DNA from: PGZG01 sp040235405
GTDB taxonomy: Bacteria > Pseudomonadota > Gammaproteobacteria > Pseudomonadales > Alcanivoracaceae
Direction of reading: 5' to 3'
DNA: 27,524 nucleotides
Assembly: GCA_040235405.1 (NCBI GenBank)
Contig: JBECKT010000071.1
Coordinates: forward strand, 1-27,524
Part shown: one piece after another, positions 7,999-16,662 of the stretch
Layout of the letters: every line of letters begins with the position of its first letter
Position numbering within the stretch: position 1 is the stretch's first letter
Notes under the pieces: generated by a model
Database searches by the model: none
Told to the model about the DNA's origin: nothing
What the model saw: the letters and a program-made list of their open reading frames with translations, nothing else
Position numbers and translations under genes: made by a program

Positions 7999-8718
7999 TT
8001 ATGGTGCCAGCTGCTGGCTGGTTTCAAATACTACATCAGTCGGGCTGCCACCCTGACTGACTCCGAGCAATACCGGCCAGGCACGGTAGACCCGCAACCG
8101 GGCACTTTCGTTCGTCAGCTGACCGTCAGCAAGCAATGCATTATCCGGGGAGCGCACCGTAAGCACCGCCGCCTCCCCTTCCTGATGCAAGGTACCGGTC
8201 AATACCGGAATGTCTGCCCCCTGTCCGGCCGCCCAGGAAACCCGCCCGCCAGAGTAGGAAAGCTGCGCTTCTGCTCCACGCGGCGCTCCACCCTGCCATT
8301 GCAGGCTCAGCCCGCGAACGGTAGCCATCCCTTCCGCCGATACATTCGGCATGCCCTGAACCAGAGGTGCCACCGGCAGGACAATATCCATGCCGACCAG
8401 CGAGAAGACCCCCGGCCCGGCACCAGCCCAGCCGGTTGCAATAACGTCCCCGGAAACCGTCAGGTCAGCACCAAAAGACAAACCACGCAAGGACGTATCC
8501 CAGCGCAGCCTGCCAGACAAGGCCTGCCACTGCCAGCGGGCACTACCCTGCCAGAGGCGCCCCTCGATACGGGACAGCTGCAATTCGGCGGGCCCCAGCC
8601 GGATACCGCTCAATGGTGCCAGCAACGGCCTGGCCGGCAGCATGACCAACCCCCACACCAGCATCGCCAGCAGCAGAGCGCCCAGCCAAAGACCCGGCTT
8701 GATGACCTGATCGTTCAC
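7999..8718 (-). CDS. gspN: Type II secretion system protein GspN
   Basis: The 239-residue protein has one N-terminal transmembrane segment (about residues 10-30, LWLGALLLAMLVWGLVML). A periplasmic beta-rich region follows, with the GspN-like motif RIEGRLWQGSA and a repeated pattern of short Gly/Trp-rich strands. GspN is an accessory component of many T2SS operons with an ill-defined role. It begins 8 bases after the ssb stop and ends 5 bases before gspC, so all four genes are probably one mRNA. The order N-C-D differs from the usual C-D-...-N order. The family call rests on the motif and the context. Confidence 0.82.
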   Translation of the reverse strand: MNDQVIKPGLWLGALLLAMLVWGLVMLPARPLLAPLSGIRLGPAELQLSRIEGRLWQGSARWQWQALSGRLRWDTSLRGLSFGADLTVSGDVIATGWAGAGPGVFSLVGMDIVLPVAPLVQGMPNVSAEGMATVRGLSLQWQGGAPRGAEAQLSYSGGRVSWAAGQGADIPVLTGTLHQEGEAAVLTVRSPDNALLADGQLTNESARLRVYRAWPVLLGVSQGGSPTDVVFETSQQLAP

Positions 8719-8726
8719 GACAGCGC

Positions 8727-9194
8727 TCAGAACGGGATGTCGTCGTCGAAGTCTCCCGACGGAGCCGCATAACCACCACCGGCCGCTGGCGCGTCGCCAG
8801 CGTCGGACTGTGCCGGCGCCGAATAGCCCCCCTGACGAGCTTGTGCACCACCCTCACCACGACCGTCCAGCATCTGCATTTCGCTGACAACGATCTCGGT
8901 GGTGTAACGGTCCTGACCGTCCTGACCCTGCCATTTGCGGGTACGAATACTGCCCTCAACGTATACCTTGCTGCCCTTCTTCAGGTACTCGCCGGCAATT
9001 TCGGCGAGCTTGTTAAAGAACACTACCCGGTGCCACTCGGTCCGTTCCTGCATCTGACCGGTCTGCTTGTCCTTCCATGACTCGGAGGTGGCCAGGCTGA
9101 CATTAGTCACGGCACCACCACTGGGGAGGAATTTTGTCTCCGGGTCATTCCCCAGATTGCCGATCAGGATTACCTTGTTTACTCCGCGCGCCAT
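8727..9194 (-). CDS. ssb: Single-stranded DNA-binding protein
   Basis: SSB coats single-stranded DNA in replication, recombination and repair. The 155-residue protein has the N-terminal OB fold (RGVNKVILIGNLGNDPE, YVEGSIRTRKWQGQDGQDRY, residues 1-110). A short Gly/Ala-rich linker follows, then the conserved acidic tip DFDDDIPF, which recruits partner proteins. Start choice: ATG preceded by GGAG at 8 bases. It is the first gene of a run that continues into gspN, gspC and gspD without room for a terminator. No LexA-type box with correct spacing is visible upstream. Confidence 0.97.
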   Translation of the reverse strand: MARGVNKVILIGNLGNDPETKFLPSGGAVTNVSLATSESWKDKQTGQMQERTEWHRVVFFNKLAEIAGEYLKKGSKVYVEGSIRTRKWQGQDGQDRYTTEIVVSEMQMLDGRGEGGAQARQGGYSAPAQSDAGDAPAAGGGYAAPSGDFDDDIPF

Positions 9195-9267
9195 GCTTTG
9201 ACTCCGTCTGTCCGTGCCGCATTTAGGCGGGATATTGTGTCAGGTTTAGGTCTGCAGTGCATCGTAT

Positions 9268-9306
9268 CCGATAGTCGAAAGGAGTGCGCCTGCTCTCCAC
9301 TATCGG
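9268..9306. repeat. Inverted repeat CCGATAGT / ACTATCGG with inner dyad
   Basis: CCGATAGT (9268-9275) is matched by its exact complement ACTATCGG (9299-9306). Inside, GGAG (9281-9284) pairs with CTCC (9295-9298) directly against the right arm. A further direct copy of CCGATAG lies at 9373-9379. It could be a regulator-binding site shared by the divergent genes, or a hairpin in a transcript. Confidence 0.5.
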
Positions 9307-9392
9307 GAAGAAAGTGGCCACTCGCCTGTCCTCCAACGCCCTGACCCCCGCCGAATGGCCTGAAATACTGTACCGATAGCACAGAGGACAAA

Positions 9393-9421
9393 TTGAACCC
9401 TGAGTCAACAGATGATAGATT
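9393..9421 (+). promoter_or_regulatory. Candidate sigma-70 promoter for the csgD-like gene
   Basis: TTGAAC (9393-9398) is followed after exactly 17 bases by TAGATT (9416-9421), each matching four of six consensus positions. Transcription would start about 75 bases before the ATG at 9506, leaving a leader that contains the hairpin at 9447-9467. Confidence 0.4.
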
Positions 9422-9446
9422 CGCGCTTGTTCACCGTTTTTTCTTA

Positions 9447-9467
9447 CCCGCACAGGCCCTGCGCGGG
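9447..9467 (+). other. Leader hairpin upstream of the csgD-like gene
   Basis: CCCGC (9447-9451) pairs with GCGGG (9463-9467), with an inner CAG/CTG pairing across one mismatch. It lies between the candidate promoter and the ribosome site (GGATGGA). No T-run follows, so a terminator role is unlikely. Confidence 0.35.
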
Positions 9468-9505
9468 ACTTGCGGTGTCATTGATATGCTCCCGGATGGA
9501 TAGCC

Positions 9506-10156
9506 ATGACTGATTTGGACACAAAACAACAAGTATATGTCGTCGGCGGACAACACCTGCAAAACTCGCTTCTCGCGGAATTCCTGACCAAGCAGGGCCT
9601 TTCGGCCAGTGCCGTACGTCTTGTGGAAGAGCTTTCCGCAGATCAGATTCGTCACCACGATCAGACTCTGGTGTTAGGGGATTTCAATACTATTGATATC
9701 AATGCGCTGATCAGCCATTTGATGGAAATTGATCAGCAGATTGATGAAGACCTGCTGATCGGCATTTTCAACGTCGACAACGAAGACTCCCTCTCTCGTC
9801 TGGCCGGCCTGCCGATGGTGAACGGCGGCTTCCTGCACGACTGCCCGCAGAATCAGCTGCTCAAGGGTGTCCGGGCGATGATGGAAAACGAGCTATGGCT
9901 GCCGCGCAAAGTGCTGCAGCAGTACCTGATGAAATCCCGCGGTTTCAACAAGACTTTTGCCCGCAGCGAAGTCACCCTGACCGAGCGCGAGATCGAAGTA
10001 CTGAAAGTGCTGGCCACCGGCGCCAAGAACTCGGACATTGCCCGCAGCCTGAGCCTGAGCCCGCACACCATCAAGACCCACATCTACAACATCTTCAAGA
10101 AAATCAACGCCTCCAACCGCCTGCAGGCAGTGAACTGGGCCCAGGAAAATCTCTGA
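9506..10156 (+). CDS. CsgD-like LuxR-family transcriptional regulator
   Basis: The 216-residue protein has an N-terminal receiver-like domain and a C-terminal LuxR helix-turn-helix (about 153-216). The C-terminus (LTEREIEVL, IARSLSLS, IKTHIYNIFKKI, LQAVNWAQENL) matches what I remember of E. coli CsgD (IARSLFIS, VKTHLYNIFKKI, TQAVSWANDNL). An Asp at residue 59 coincides with CsgD Asp59, but the acidic pocket of a normal receiver is not obvious, so it may not be phosphorylated. CsgD controls curli and biofilm matrix in enterics. No curli gene is seen here, so the regulon is unknown. It is a single-gene unit with a strong terminator. Confidence 0.85.
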   Translation: MTDLDTKQQVYVVGGQHLQNSLLAEFLTKQGLSASAVRLVEELSADQIRHHDQTLVLGDFNTIDINALISHLMEIDQQIDEDLLIGIFNVDNEDSLSRLAGLPMVNGGFLHDCPQNQLLKGVRAMMENELWLPRKVLQQYLMKSRGFNKTFARSEVTLTEREIEVLKVLATGAKNSDIARSLSLSPHTIKTHIYNIFKKINASNRLQAVNWAQENL

Positions 10157-10172
10157 GCCCAGCCCGTAACAG

Positions 10173-10199
10173 AAGGCCGGCGGATGCCGGCCTTTTTTG
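10173..10199 (+). terminator. Intrinsic terminator of the csgD-like gene
   Basis: AAGGCCGGC (10173-10181) pairs perfectly with GCCGGCCTT (10186-10194) across a GGAT loop and runs into TTTTGT. It starts 16 bases after the stop codon. Confidence 0.93.
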
Positions 10200-10254
10200 T
10201 TTGTGCACACAACGACCCTCCCACACTCTGATAGAGCCTTCACCCCAAATACCC

Positions 10255-10279
10255 TATACTGCGCTGTCATTTTGGCCAG
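10255..10279 (+). promoter_or_regulatory. Candidate uvrA -10 box and LexA-like operator
   Basis: TATACT (10255-10260) matches the -10 consensus at five of six positions; the -35 is poor. Just downstream is CTG-TCATTTTGGC-CAG (10264-10279), the CTG-N10-CAG arrangement of the LexA operator, overlapping the expected transcription start. uvrA is an SOS gene in E. coli. The left half CTGT is good; the right half CCAG has one mismatch. Confidence 0.5.
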
Positions 10280-10291
10280 TAGTTTCTCTCC

Positions 10292-13116
<2,825 letters not shown>

Positions 13117-13117
<1 letters not shown>

Positions 13118-13185
13118 GGAAGCTCGGAAAAATCGCGGCCGATCGGCCGCTCCTACAACAGATAGGCAGTTTTTCAGAGGCTCCC
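13117..13185. repeat. Nested inverted repeat, REP/MITE-like
   Basis: Outer arms 13117-13132 and 13170-13185 are inverted copies agreeing at 13 of 16 positions (GGGAAGCTCGGAAAAA against the complement of TTTTTCAGAGGCTCCC). Between them is a perfect 16-base palindrome, GCGGCCGATCGGCCGC (13135-13150), followed by TCCTACA. A GC palindrome with a TCCTACA tail resembles REP elements of pseudomonads. It abuts the last base of the uvrA stop codon and has no coding capacity. Copy number elsewhere cannot be seen from one window. Confidence 0.6.
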
Positions 13186-13245
13186 TAACTTTATTCATCT
13201 GGCGTTAATCCCGTCGCAACAATGCTCCTTCATCATGTTACAGAA

Positions 13246-13262
13246 CGGCCGGATTGCGGCCG
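13246..13262 (+). other. Hairpin upstream of the small membrane protein gene
   Basis: CGGCCG (13246-13251), loop GATTG, CGGCCG (13257-13262) forms a 6-bp GC stem. It lies 25 bases before the ATG of the 58-residue protein. It may be a leader structure or a weak 3' boundary for uvrA. The rest of 13186-13287 shows no convincing promoter. Confidence 0.3.
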
Positions 13263-13287
13263 CTTTACCTTAATCGGGAGTGTTTCC

Positions 13288-13464
13288 ATGAACAACGCTG
13301 TCTTCCGCTCATCACGTCAACCAGATGTTACCCTGCCACAACCTGCGAGAAGGCCATCCGGCGGTTCCCTGCTGCAAGACCCGGCCATCATTCTGGTTAT
13401 TGCGCTGGGTATTTCCTTCGCAACTCTGGTTATGGCCACTGGCTGGCTTCTGATTCAGGGCTGA
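13288..13464 (+). CDS. Small single-span membrane protein of unknown function
   Basis: A 58-residue product with a polar, Arg/Pro-rich N-terminus (about 1-30) and one hydrophobic span near the C-terminus (PAIILVIALGISFATLVMA, about 33-53). I do not recognise a family. The ATG has CGGGAG 7 bases upstream, which argues for this start over the longer frame opening at 13222, and a strong terminator follows the stop. Good start and stop signals suggest a real gene despite its size. It is convergent with rplQ. Confidence 0.6.
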   Translation: MNNAVFRSSRQPDVTLPQPARRPSGGSLLQDPAIILVIALGISFATLVMATGWLLIQG

Positions 13465-13483
13465 ATCCGTATTTAGCAGAAAC

Positions 13484-13511
13484 AAAAAAGCCGGGCATCG
13501 CCCGGCTTTTT
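13484..13511. terminator. Bidirectional terminator between the small membrane gene and rplQ
   Basis: GCCGGGC (13490-13496), loop ATC, GCCCGGC (13500-13506), flanked by AAAAAA on the left and TTTTT on the right. The symmetry gives a U-run on either strand, so it can end both the + strand gene and the alpha operon on the - strand. Confidence 0.93.
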
Positions 13512-13528
13512 ATTCAGTGCTGTAATGC

Positions 13529-13915
13529 TTACTCAGCGTCAGCAGCCGCTGCCGGCTCCGGACGATCAACCAGCTCAACATACGCCATCGGCGCTTTGTC
13601 GCCGGTGCGGAAGCCCATCTTCAGGACGCGCATGTAGCCGCCCGGCCGGTTGGCGTAACGCGGGCCCAGCTCGTTGAACAGGATGCCCACGGCTTCCTTG
13701 GAGCGGGTACGGGCAAACGCCAGGCGACGATTGGCAACCGAATCAACCTTGGCCAGAGTAATCAGCGGTTCAGCGACGCTGCGCAGCTCCTTGGCTTTCG
13801 GCAAGGTGGTCTTGATGGCGCCGTGTTCGATCAGCGACACCGCCATATTACGCAGCATGGCCTGACGGTGGGCACTGGTGCGGTTAAATTTTCTGCCGCT
13901 TTTGCGATGACGCAT
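13529..13915 (-). CDS. rplQ: 50S ribosomal protein L17
   Basis: L17 is a large-subunit protein lining the peptide exit region. The 128-residue product begins with the highly conserved MRHRKSGRKFNRTSAHRQAM, and VGILFNELGPRYANRPGGY is also typical; E. coli L17 is 127 residues. It is the last gene of the alpha operon, 48 bases after rpoA, and is followed by the bidirectional terminator. The C-terminal tail is Ala/Glu-rich as in relatives. Confidence 0.98.
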   Translation of the reverse strand: MRHRKSGRKFNRTSAHRQAMLRNMAVSLIEHGAIKTTLPKAKELRSVAEPLITLAKVDSVANRRLAFARTRSKEAVGILFNELGPRYANRPGGYMRVLKMGFRTGDKAPMAYVELVDRPEPAAAADAE

Positions 13916-13963
13916 GGTTCTGTTCCTTTGCTAACGGGCGCCTGTGGCGCCCAGTCAATTCAA

Positions 13964-14971
13964 TTAACGCAGTCTGTTGGTCAGGCGATCGTCGTCACGC
14001 AGACTGACCGGCGGCCAGCTCTCAAGGCGCATACCCAGAGACAGGCCCTTGGAGGCCAGAACGTCCTTGATCTCGGTGAGCGACTTCTTACCCAGATTCG
14101 GGGTTTTCAGCAACTCAACCTCGGTGCGCTGAACCAGATCACCGATGTAGTAAATGTTCTCTGCCTTCAGGCAGTTAGCCGAACGCACGGTCAGCTCAAG
14201 ATCGTCAACCGGACGAAGCAGGATCGGATCCACTTCTTCGCGGCGCTCCTTCTTCTCGACCTTACGCTCCTGCTCCAGATCGACGAATACCGCGATCTGT
14301 TGCTGCAGGATGGTAGCGGCGCGACGAATCGCCTCTTCCGGCTGGATGGTGCCGTTGGTTTCCAGATCAATAACCAGACGATCCAGGTCAGTGCGCTGCT
14401 CAACACGGGCGGCTTCAACCACATAGGCCACGCGACGCACCGGGCTGTAGCTGGCATCCAGCTGCAGACGACCGATGCCACGGGTCTCATCGTCTTCCGA
14501 GCGACGGGAATCAGCCGGCACGTAACCGCGACCCTTGGTGATCTTGAGCTTCATGCGCAGCTCGGTCTCACCATTGATGGTGCAGATCAGGTGCTCCGGG
14601 TTGACGATCTCAACGCTGTGATCGCGTTGGATGTCAGCGGCAGTCACCGGGCCCATGCCCTTCTTGTTCAGTTCCAGCACAGCCTCGGCACGGTCATCCA
14701 TACGGATGGCGATGCCCTTCAGGTTAAGCAGGATATTAATCACATCCTCCTGCACGCCCTCTATAGCCGAGTACTCGTGCAGTACACCGTCGATTTCTAC
14801 TTCAGTGATCGCGCAACCCGGCATGGAAGACAGCAGGATGCGGCGCAGAGCAGAACCGAGGGTATGACCGAAACCACGCTCAAGCGGTTCAAGAACCACT
14901 TTGGCATGTGTCGGCGTAACGGCATTGACCGCGATAGCGCGCGGGGTCAGAAAATCGTTCACGGCGGTCAT
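13964..14971 (-). CDS. rpoA: RNA polymerase alpha subunit
   Basis: Alpha nucleates RNA polymerase assembly and contacts UP elements and activators. The 335-residue protein has the N-terminal dimerisation domain (LEPLERGFGHTLGSALRRIL, with VEIDGVLHEYSAIEGVQEDV) and the C-terminal domain (LTVRSANCLKAENI, LGKKSLTEIKDVLAS). The DNA-contacting Arg, Asn-Cys and Gly-Lys residues are all kept. Compared with E. coli (329 residues) the tail after WPP is slightly longer and charged (LRDDDRLTNRLR). Its place between rpsD and rplQ is canonical, so polymerase is made together with ribosomal proteins. Confidence 0.99.
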   Translation of the reverse strand: MTAVNDFLTPRAIAVNAVTPTHAKVVLEPLERGFGHTLGSALRRILLSSMPGCAITEVEIDGVLHEYSAIEGVQEDVINILLNLKGIAIRMDDRAEAVLELNKKGMGPVTAADIQRDHSVEIVNPEHLICTINGETELRMKLKITKGRGYVPADSRRSEDDETRGIGRLQLDASYSPVRRVAYVVEAARVEQRTDLDRLVIDLETNGTIQPEEAIRRAATILQQQIAVFVDLEQERKVEKKERREEVDPILLRPVDDLELTVRSANCLKAENIYYIGDLVQRTEVELLKTPNLGKKSLTEIKDVLASKGLSLGMRLESWPPVSLRDDDRLTNRLR

Positions 14972-14991
14972 GGAAATCCCTCAGGCTGTGC

Positions 14992-15618
14992 TTACTTCGA
15001 GTAAAGCTCGACGATCAGGTTCTCATTGATCTCGGCCGGCAGGTCAACGCGCTCTGGACGAGTCTTGTAAGTACCCTCCAGGCCCTTCTCGTTGACATCG
15101 ATCCAGGGCGCGAAACCGCGCTGCTGGGCCAGTTCCATTGCGCTCTTGACGCGCAGCTGGTTTTTCGACTTTTCACGCACACTGATCACGTCGCCTGGCT
15201 GAACCTGATAGGAGGCCACGTTAACCGAACGGCCATTAACCAGAATGGCGCGATGGCTGACCAGCTGACGCGCTTCTGCGCGGGTCGAGCCAAAGCCCAT
15301 GCGGTAGACAACATTGTCCAGGCGGCCTTCCAGCAGCTGAAGCAGAACTTCGCCGGTGGCGCCACGGCCCGCAGAGGCCTTCTTGTAGTAGTTACGAAAC
15401 TGCTTTTCCAGCACGCCGTACATACGACGTACCTTCTGTTTCTCACGCAGCTGGACGCCATAGTCAGACAGGCGGCCACCACGACGGGAGGCAGCAGCAA
15501 AACCAGGTGCCTGTTCTGCCTTGCACTTGGAGTCGAGGGGACGGATGCCACTCTTCAGAAACAGATCCGTGCCTTCGCGACGGGACAGTCTGCACTTCGG
15601 ACCGAGATATCTTGCCAT
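14992..15618 (-). CDS. rpsD: 30S ribosomal protein S4
   Basis: S4 is a primary 16S rRNA-binding protein that starts 30S assembly. In E. coli it also represses translation of its own operon through a leader pseudoknot ahead of rpsM. The 208-residue product shows RYLGPKCRLSRREGTDLFLK, LSDYGVQLREKQKVRR and the S4 RNA-binding domain (LDNVVYRMGF, ARQLVSHRAILVNG), ending in the usual NLIVELYSK. E. coli S4 is 206 residues. It lies 15 bases after rpsK and 20 bases before rpoA. Confidence 0.98.
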   Translation of the reverse strand: MARYLGPKCRLSRREGTDLFLKSGIRPLDSKCKAEQAPGFAAASRRGGRLSDYGVQLREKQKVRRMYGVLEKQFRNYYKKASAGRGATGEVLLQLLEGRLDNVVYRMGFGSTRAEARQLVSHRAILVNGRSVNVASYQVQPGDVISVREKSKNQLRVKSAMELAQQRGFAPWIDVNEKGLEGTYKTRPERVDLPAEINENLIVELYSK

Positions 15619-15633
15619 GCTTGCTTACTCCCG

Positions 15634-16026
15634 TTACACGCGACGCTTTTTGGCCGGACGGCAGCCATTATGCGGAATCGGCGTCACGTCCTGAATGCTG
15701 GTGATCTTGTAGCCACAGGCGTGCAGGGCACGTACCGAGGACTCACGACCGGGGCCCGGGCCCTTGACGCGAACTTCGAGGTTCTTCAGCCCGTAGTCCC
15801 TGGCCGCGTTACCCGCGTTCTCCGCCGCCACCTGGGCAGCAAACGGGGTGCTCTTGCGCGAGCCGCGGAAACCGGCACCACCGGAGGTCGCCAAGGAAAG
15901 CGCGTTCCCCTGACGATCGGTAATGGTGATGATGGTGTTATTGAAGGACGCGTGTACGTGCGCGATCCCGTCCGCTACGGTACGGGTTACCTTCTTCCGA
16001 CGTGCGCCACTGTCTTTTTTCGCCAT
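15634..16026 (-). CDS. rpsK: 30S ribosomal protein S11
   Basis: S11 belongs to the 30S platform near the mRNA exit and binds helix 23 with S18 and S6. The 130-residue product contains GIAHVHASFNNTIITITDRQGNAL (split over about 18-42), GFRGSRKSTPFAAQ and the C-terminal TPIPHNGCRPAKKRRV, all typical. E. coli S11 is 129 residues. The Asn-Gly in PHNGCR is the site where isoaspartate is known in E. coli. It is the second gene of the alpha operon. Confidence 0.98.
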   Translation of the reverse strand: MAKKDSGARRKKVTRTVADGIAHVHASFNNTIITITDRQGNALSLATSGGAGFRGSRKSTPFAAQVAAENAGNAARDYGLKNLEVRVKGPGPGRESSVRALHACGYKITSIQDVTPIPHNGCRPAKKRRV

Positions 16027-16052
16027 GATACGTGCCTACCTGGACTCAGGAC

Positions 16053-16409
16053 TTACTTGCGAATCGGTTTCCGCGGACCTTTGCGGGTCCGGGCATTGGT
16101 TTTGGTACGCTGACCGCGTACCGGCAAGCCGCGACGATGACGGATGCCGCGGAAGCACCCGAGATCCATCAACCGCTTGATGTTCATACTGACTTCCCGA
16201 CGCAGGTCACCCTCGACCGGAAGCTTGGCCACTTCGCCACGCAGGGCGTCAAGCTGTGCCTCTGACAGATCACGCACCTTGGTGGTGGGGTCAATGCCAG
16301 TGACAACGCAAAGCTTCTTCGCAGTGGTGTTGCCGACGCCAAAAATATAGGTCAGCGAGATCACCGCGTGCTTGTTGTCCGGGATGTTTACGCCTGCAAT
16401 ACGGGCCAT
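16053..16409 (-). CDS. rpsM: 30S ribosomal protein S13
   Basis: S13 sits in the 30S head and bridges to the 50S subunit and the P-site tRNA. The 118-residue product shows MARIAGVNIPDNKHAVISLT, IFGVGNTTAKKLC, CFRGIRHRRGLPVRGQRTKTNARTRKGP (about 86-113) and the basic end KPIRK. E. coli S13 is also 118 residues. It opens the alpha operon: a promoter is visible 60-90 bases upstream, and the ATG has GGAG about 9 bases before it. Confidence 0.98.
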   Translation of the reverse strand: MARIAGVNIPDNKHAVISLTYIFGVGNTTAKKLCVVTGIDPTTKVRDLSEAQLDALRGEVAKLPVEGDLRREVSMNIKRLMDLGCFRGIRHRRGLPVRGQRTKTNARTRKGPRKPIRK

Positions 16410-16469
16410 CCGATATATCTCCGATTTACACTCTACTTGCCGGCTCTGGGGTAACGCCGAAGGGCGGCG

Positions 16470-16498
16470 ATACTAGCGTCAGAGACGACGGATTTCAA
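16470..16498 (-). promoter_or_regulatory. Alpha operon promoter
   Basis: On the minus strand TTGAAA (16493-16498) is separated by exactly 17 bases from TAGTAT (16470-16475). The bases after the -10 are GC-rich (CGCCGCCC), as in stringently controlled ribosomal promoters. Transcription would start near 16463, giving a leader of about 55 bases before rpsM. Confidence 0.65.
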
Positions 16499-16507
16499 CC
16501 TGTGCGT

Positions 16508-16526
16508 GATTCCGGGGTCCGGAATC
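16508..16526 (-). terminator. Hairpin overlapping the rpmJ stop codon
   Basis: GATTCCGG (16508-16515), three-base loop, CCGGAATC (16519-16526): a perfect 8-bp stem that covers most of the rpmJ stop codon and marks the end of the spc operon. No U-run follows on the minus strand, so read-through into the alpha operon is likely and the hairpin may be a partial terminator or stabiliser. Confidence 0.4.
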
Positions 16527-16641
16527 AGCCCTGGCGCTGCTTGTGACGCGGTTCTGCGGCGCAAATTACCATCACCCGCCCCTTGCGACGAATGATTTTG
16601 CACTGACGGCACACCGTTTTCACCGAAGCCTGTACTTTCAT
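16525..16641 (-). CDS. rpmJ: 50S ribosomal protein L36
   Basis: I translated this 38-residue gene directly from the minus strand. It begins MKVQASVKTVCRQCKIIRRK and ends in a basic PRHKQRQG. Cys11, Cys14, Cys27 and His33 form the zinc-ribbon set, so this is the zinc-containing type of L36. It lies 21 bases after secY and ends the spc operon, as in E. coli. A zinc-type L36 can be subject to Zur-dependent swapping with a zinc-free paralogue in some bacteria; no paralogue is in this window. Confidence 0.96.
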   Translation of the reverse strand: MKVQASVKTVCRQCKIIRRKGRVMVICAAEPRHKQRQG

Positions 16642-16662
16642 TGCCTTAGCCTCTTCTCTGAA

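Larger units (their letters stand above)
9195..9505. other. Divergent intergenic region between ssb and the csgD-like gene
   Basis: This 311-base stretch has no credible gene. It must hold the promoters of ssb (leftward) and of the csgD-like gene (rightward). It contains a dyad built on CCGATAGT (9268-9306), a third CCGATAG copy (9373-9379), a candidate rightward promoter (9393-9421) and a leader hairpin (9447-9467). I could not settle on an ssb promoter. Confidence 0.7.

Noticed and set aside
9368..9384. LexA box CTGT...ACAG near ssb
   Set aside because: The spacing between CTGT and ACAG is 9 bases rather than 8, so the dyad is out of register for LexA.
13222..13287. Longer N-terminus for the 58-residue membrane protein
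   Set aside because: The ATG at 13222 has no ribosome site and the added residues overlap a hairpin; the ATG at 13288 has GGGAG at 7 bases.
13823..15004. A 393-codon open frame on the + strand
   Set aside because: It lies antisense to rpoA, whose product is unmistakable. The translation shows no family features; it is a product of GC-biased codon use.
15253..16113. Long + strand frames across the ribosomal protein genes (also 16543-17565, 22511-23167 and 22890-23783)
   Set aside because: All lie antisense to well-identified ribosomal or secY genes and show His/Arg/Gln-rich shadow translations.
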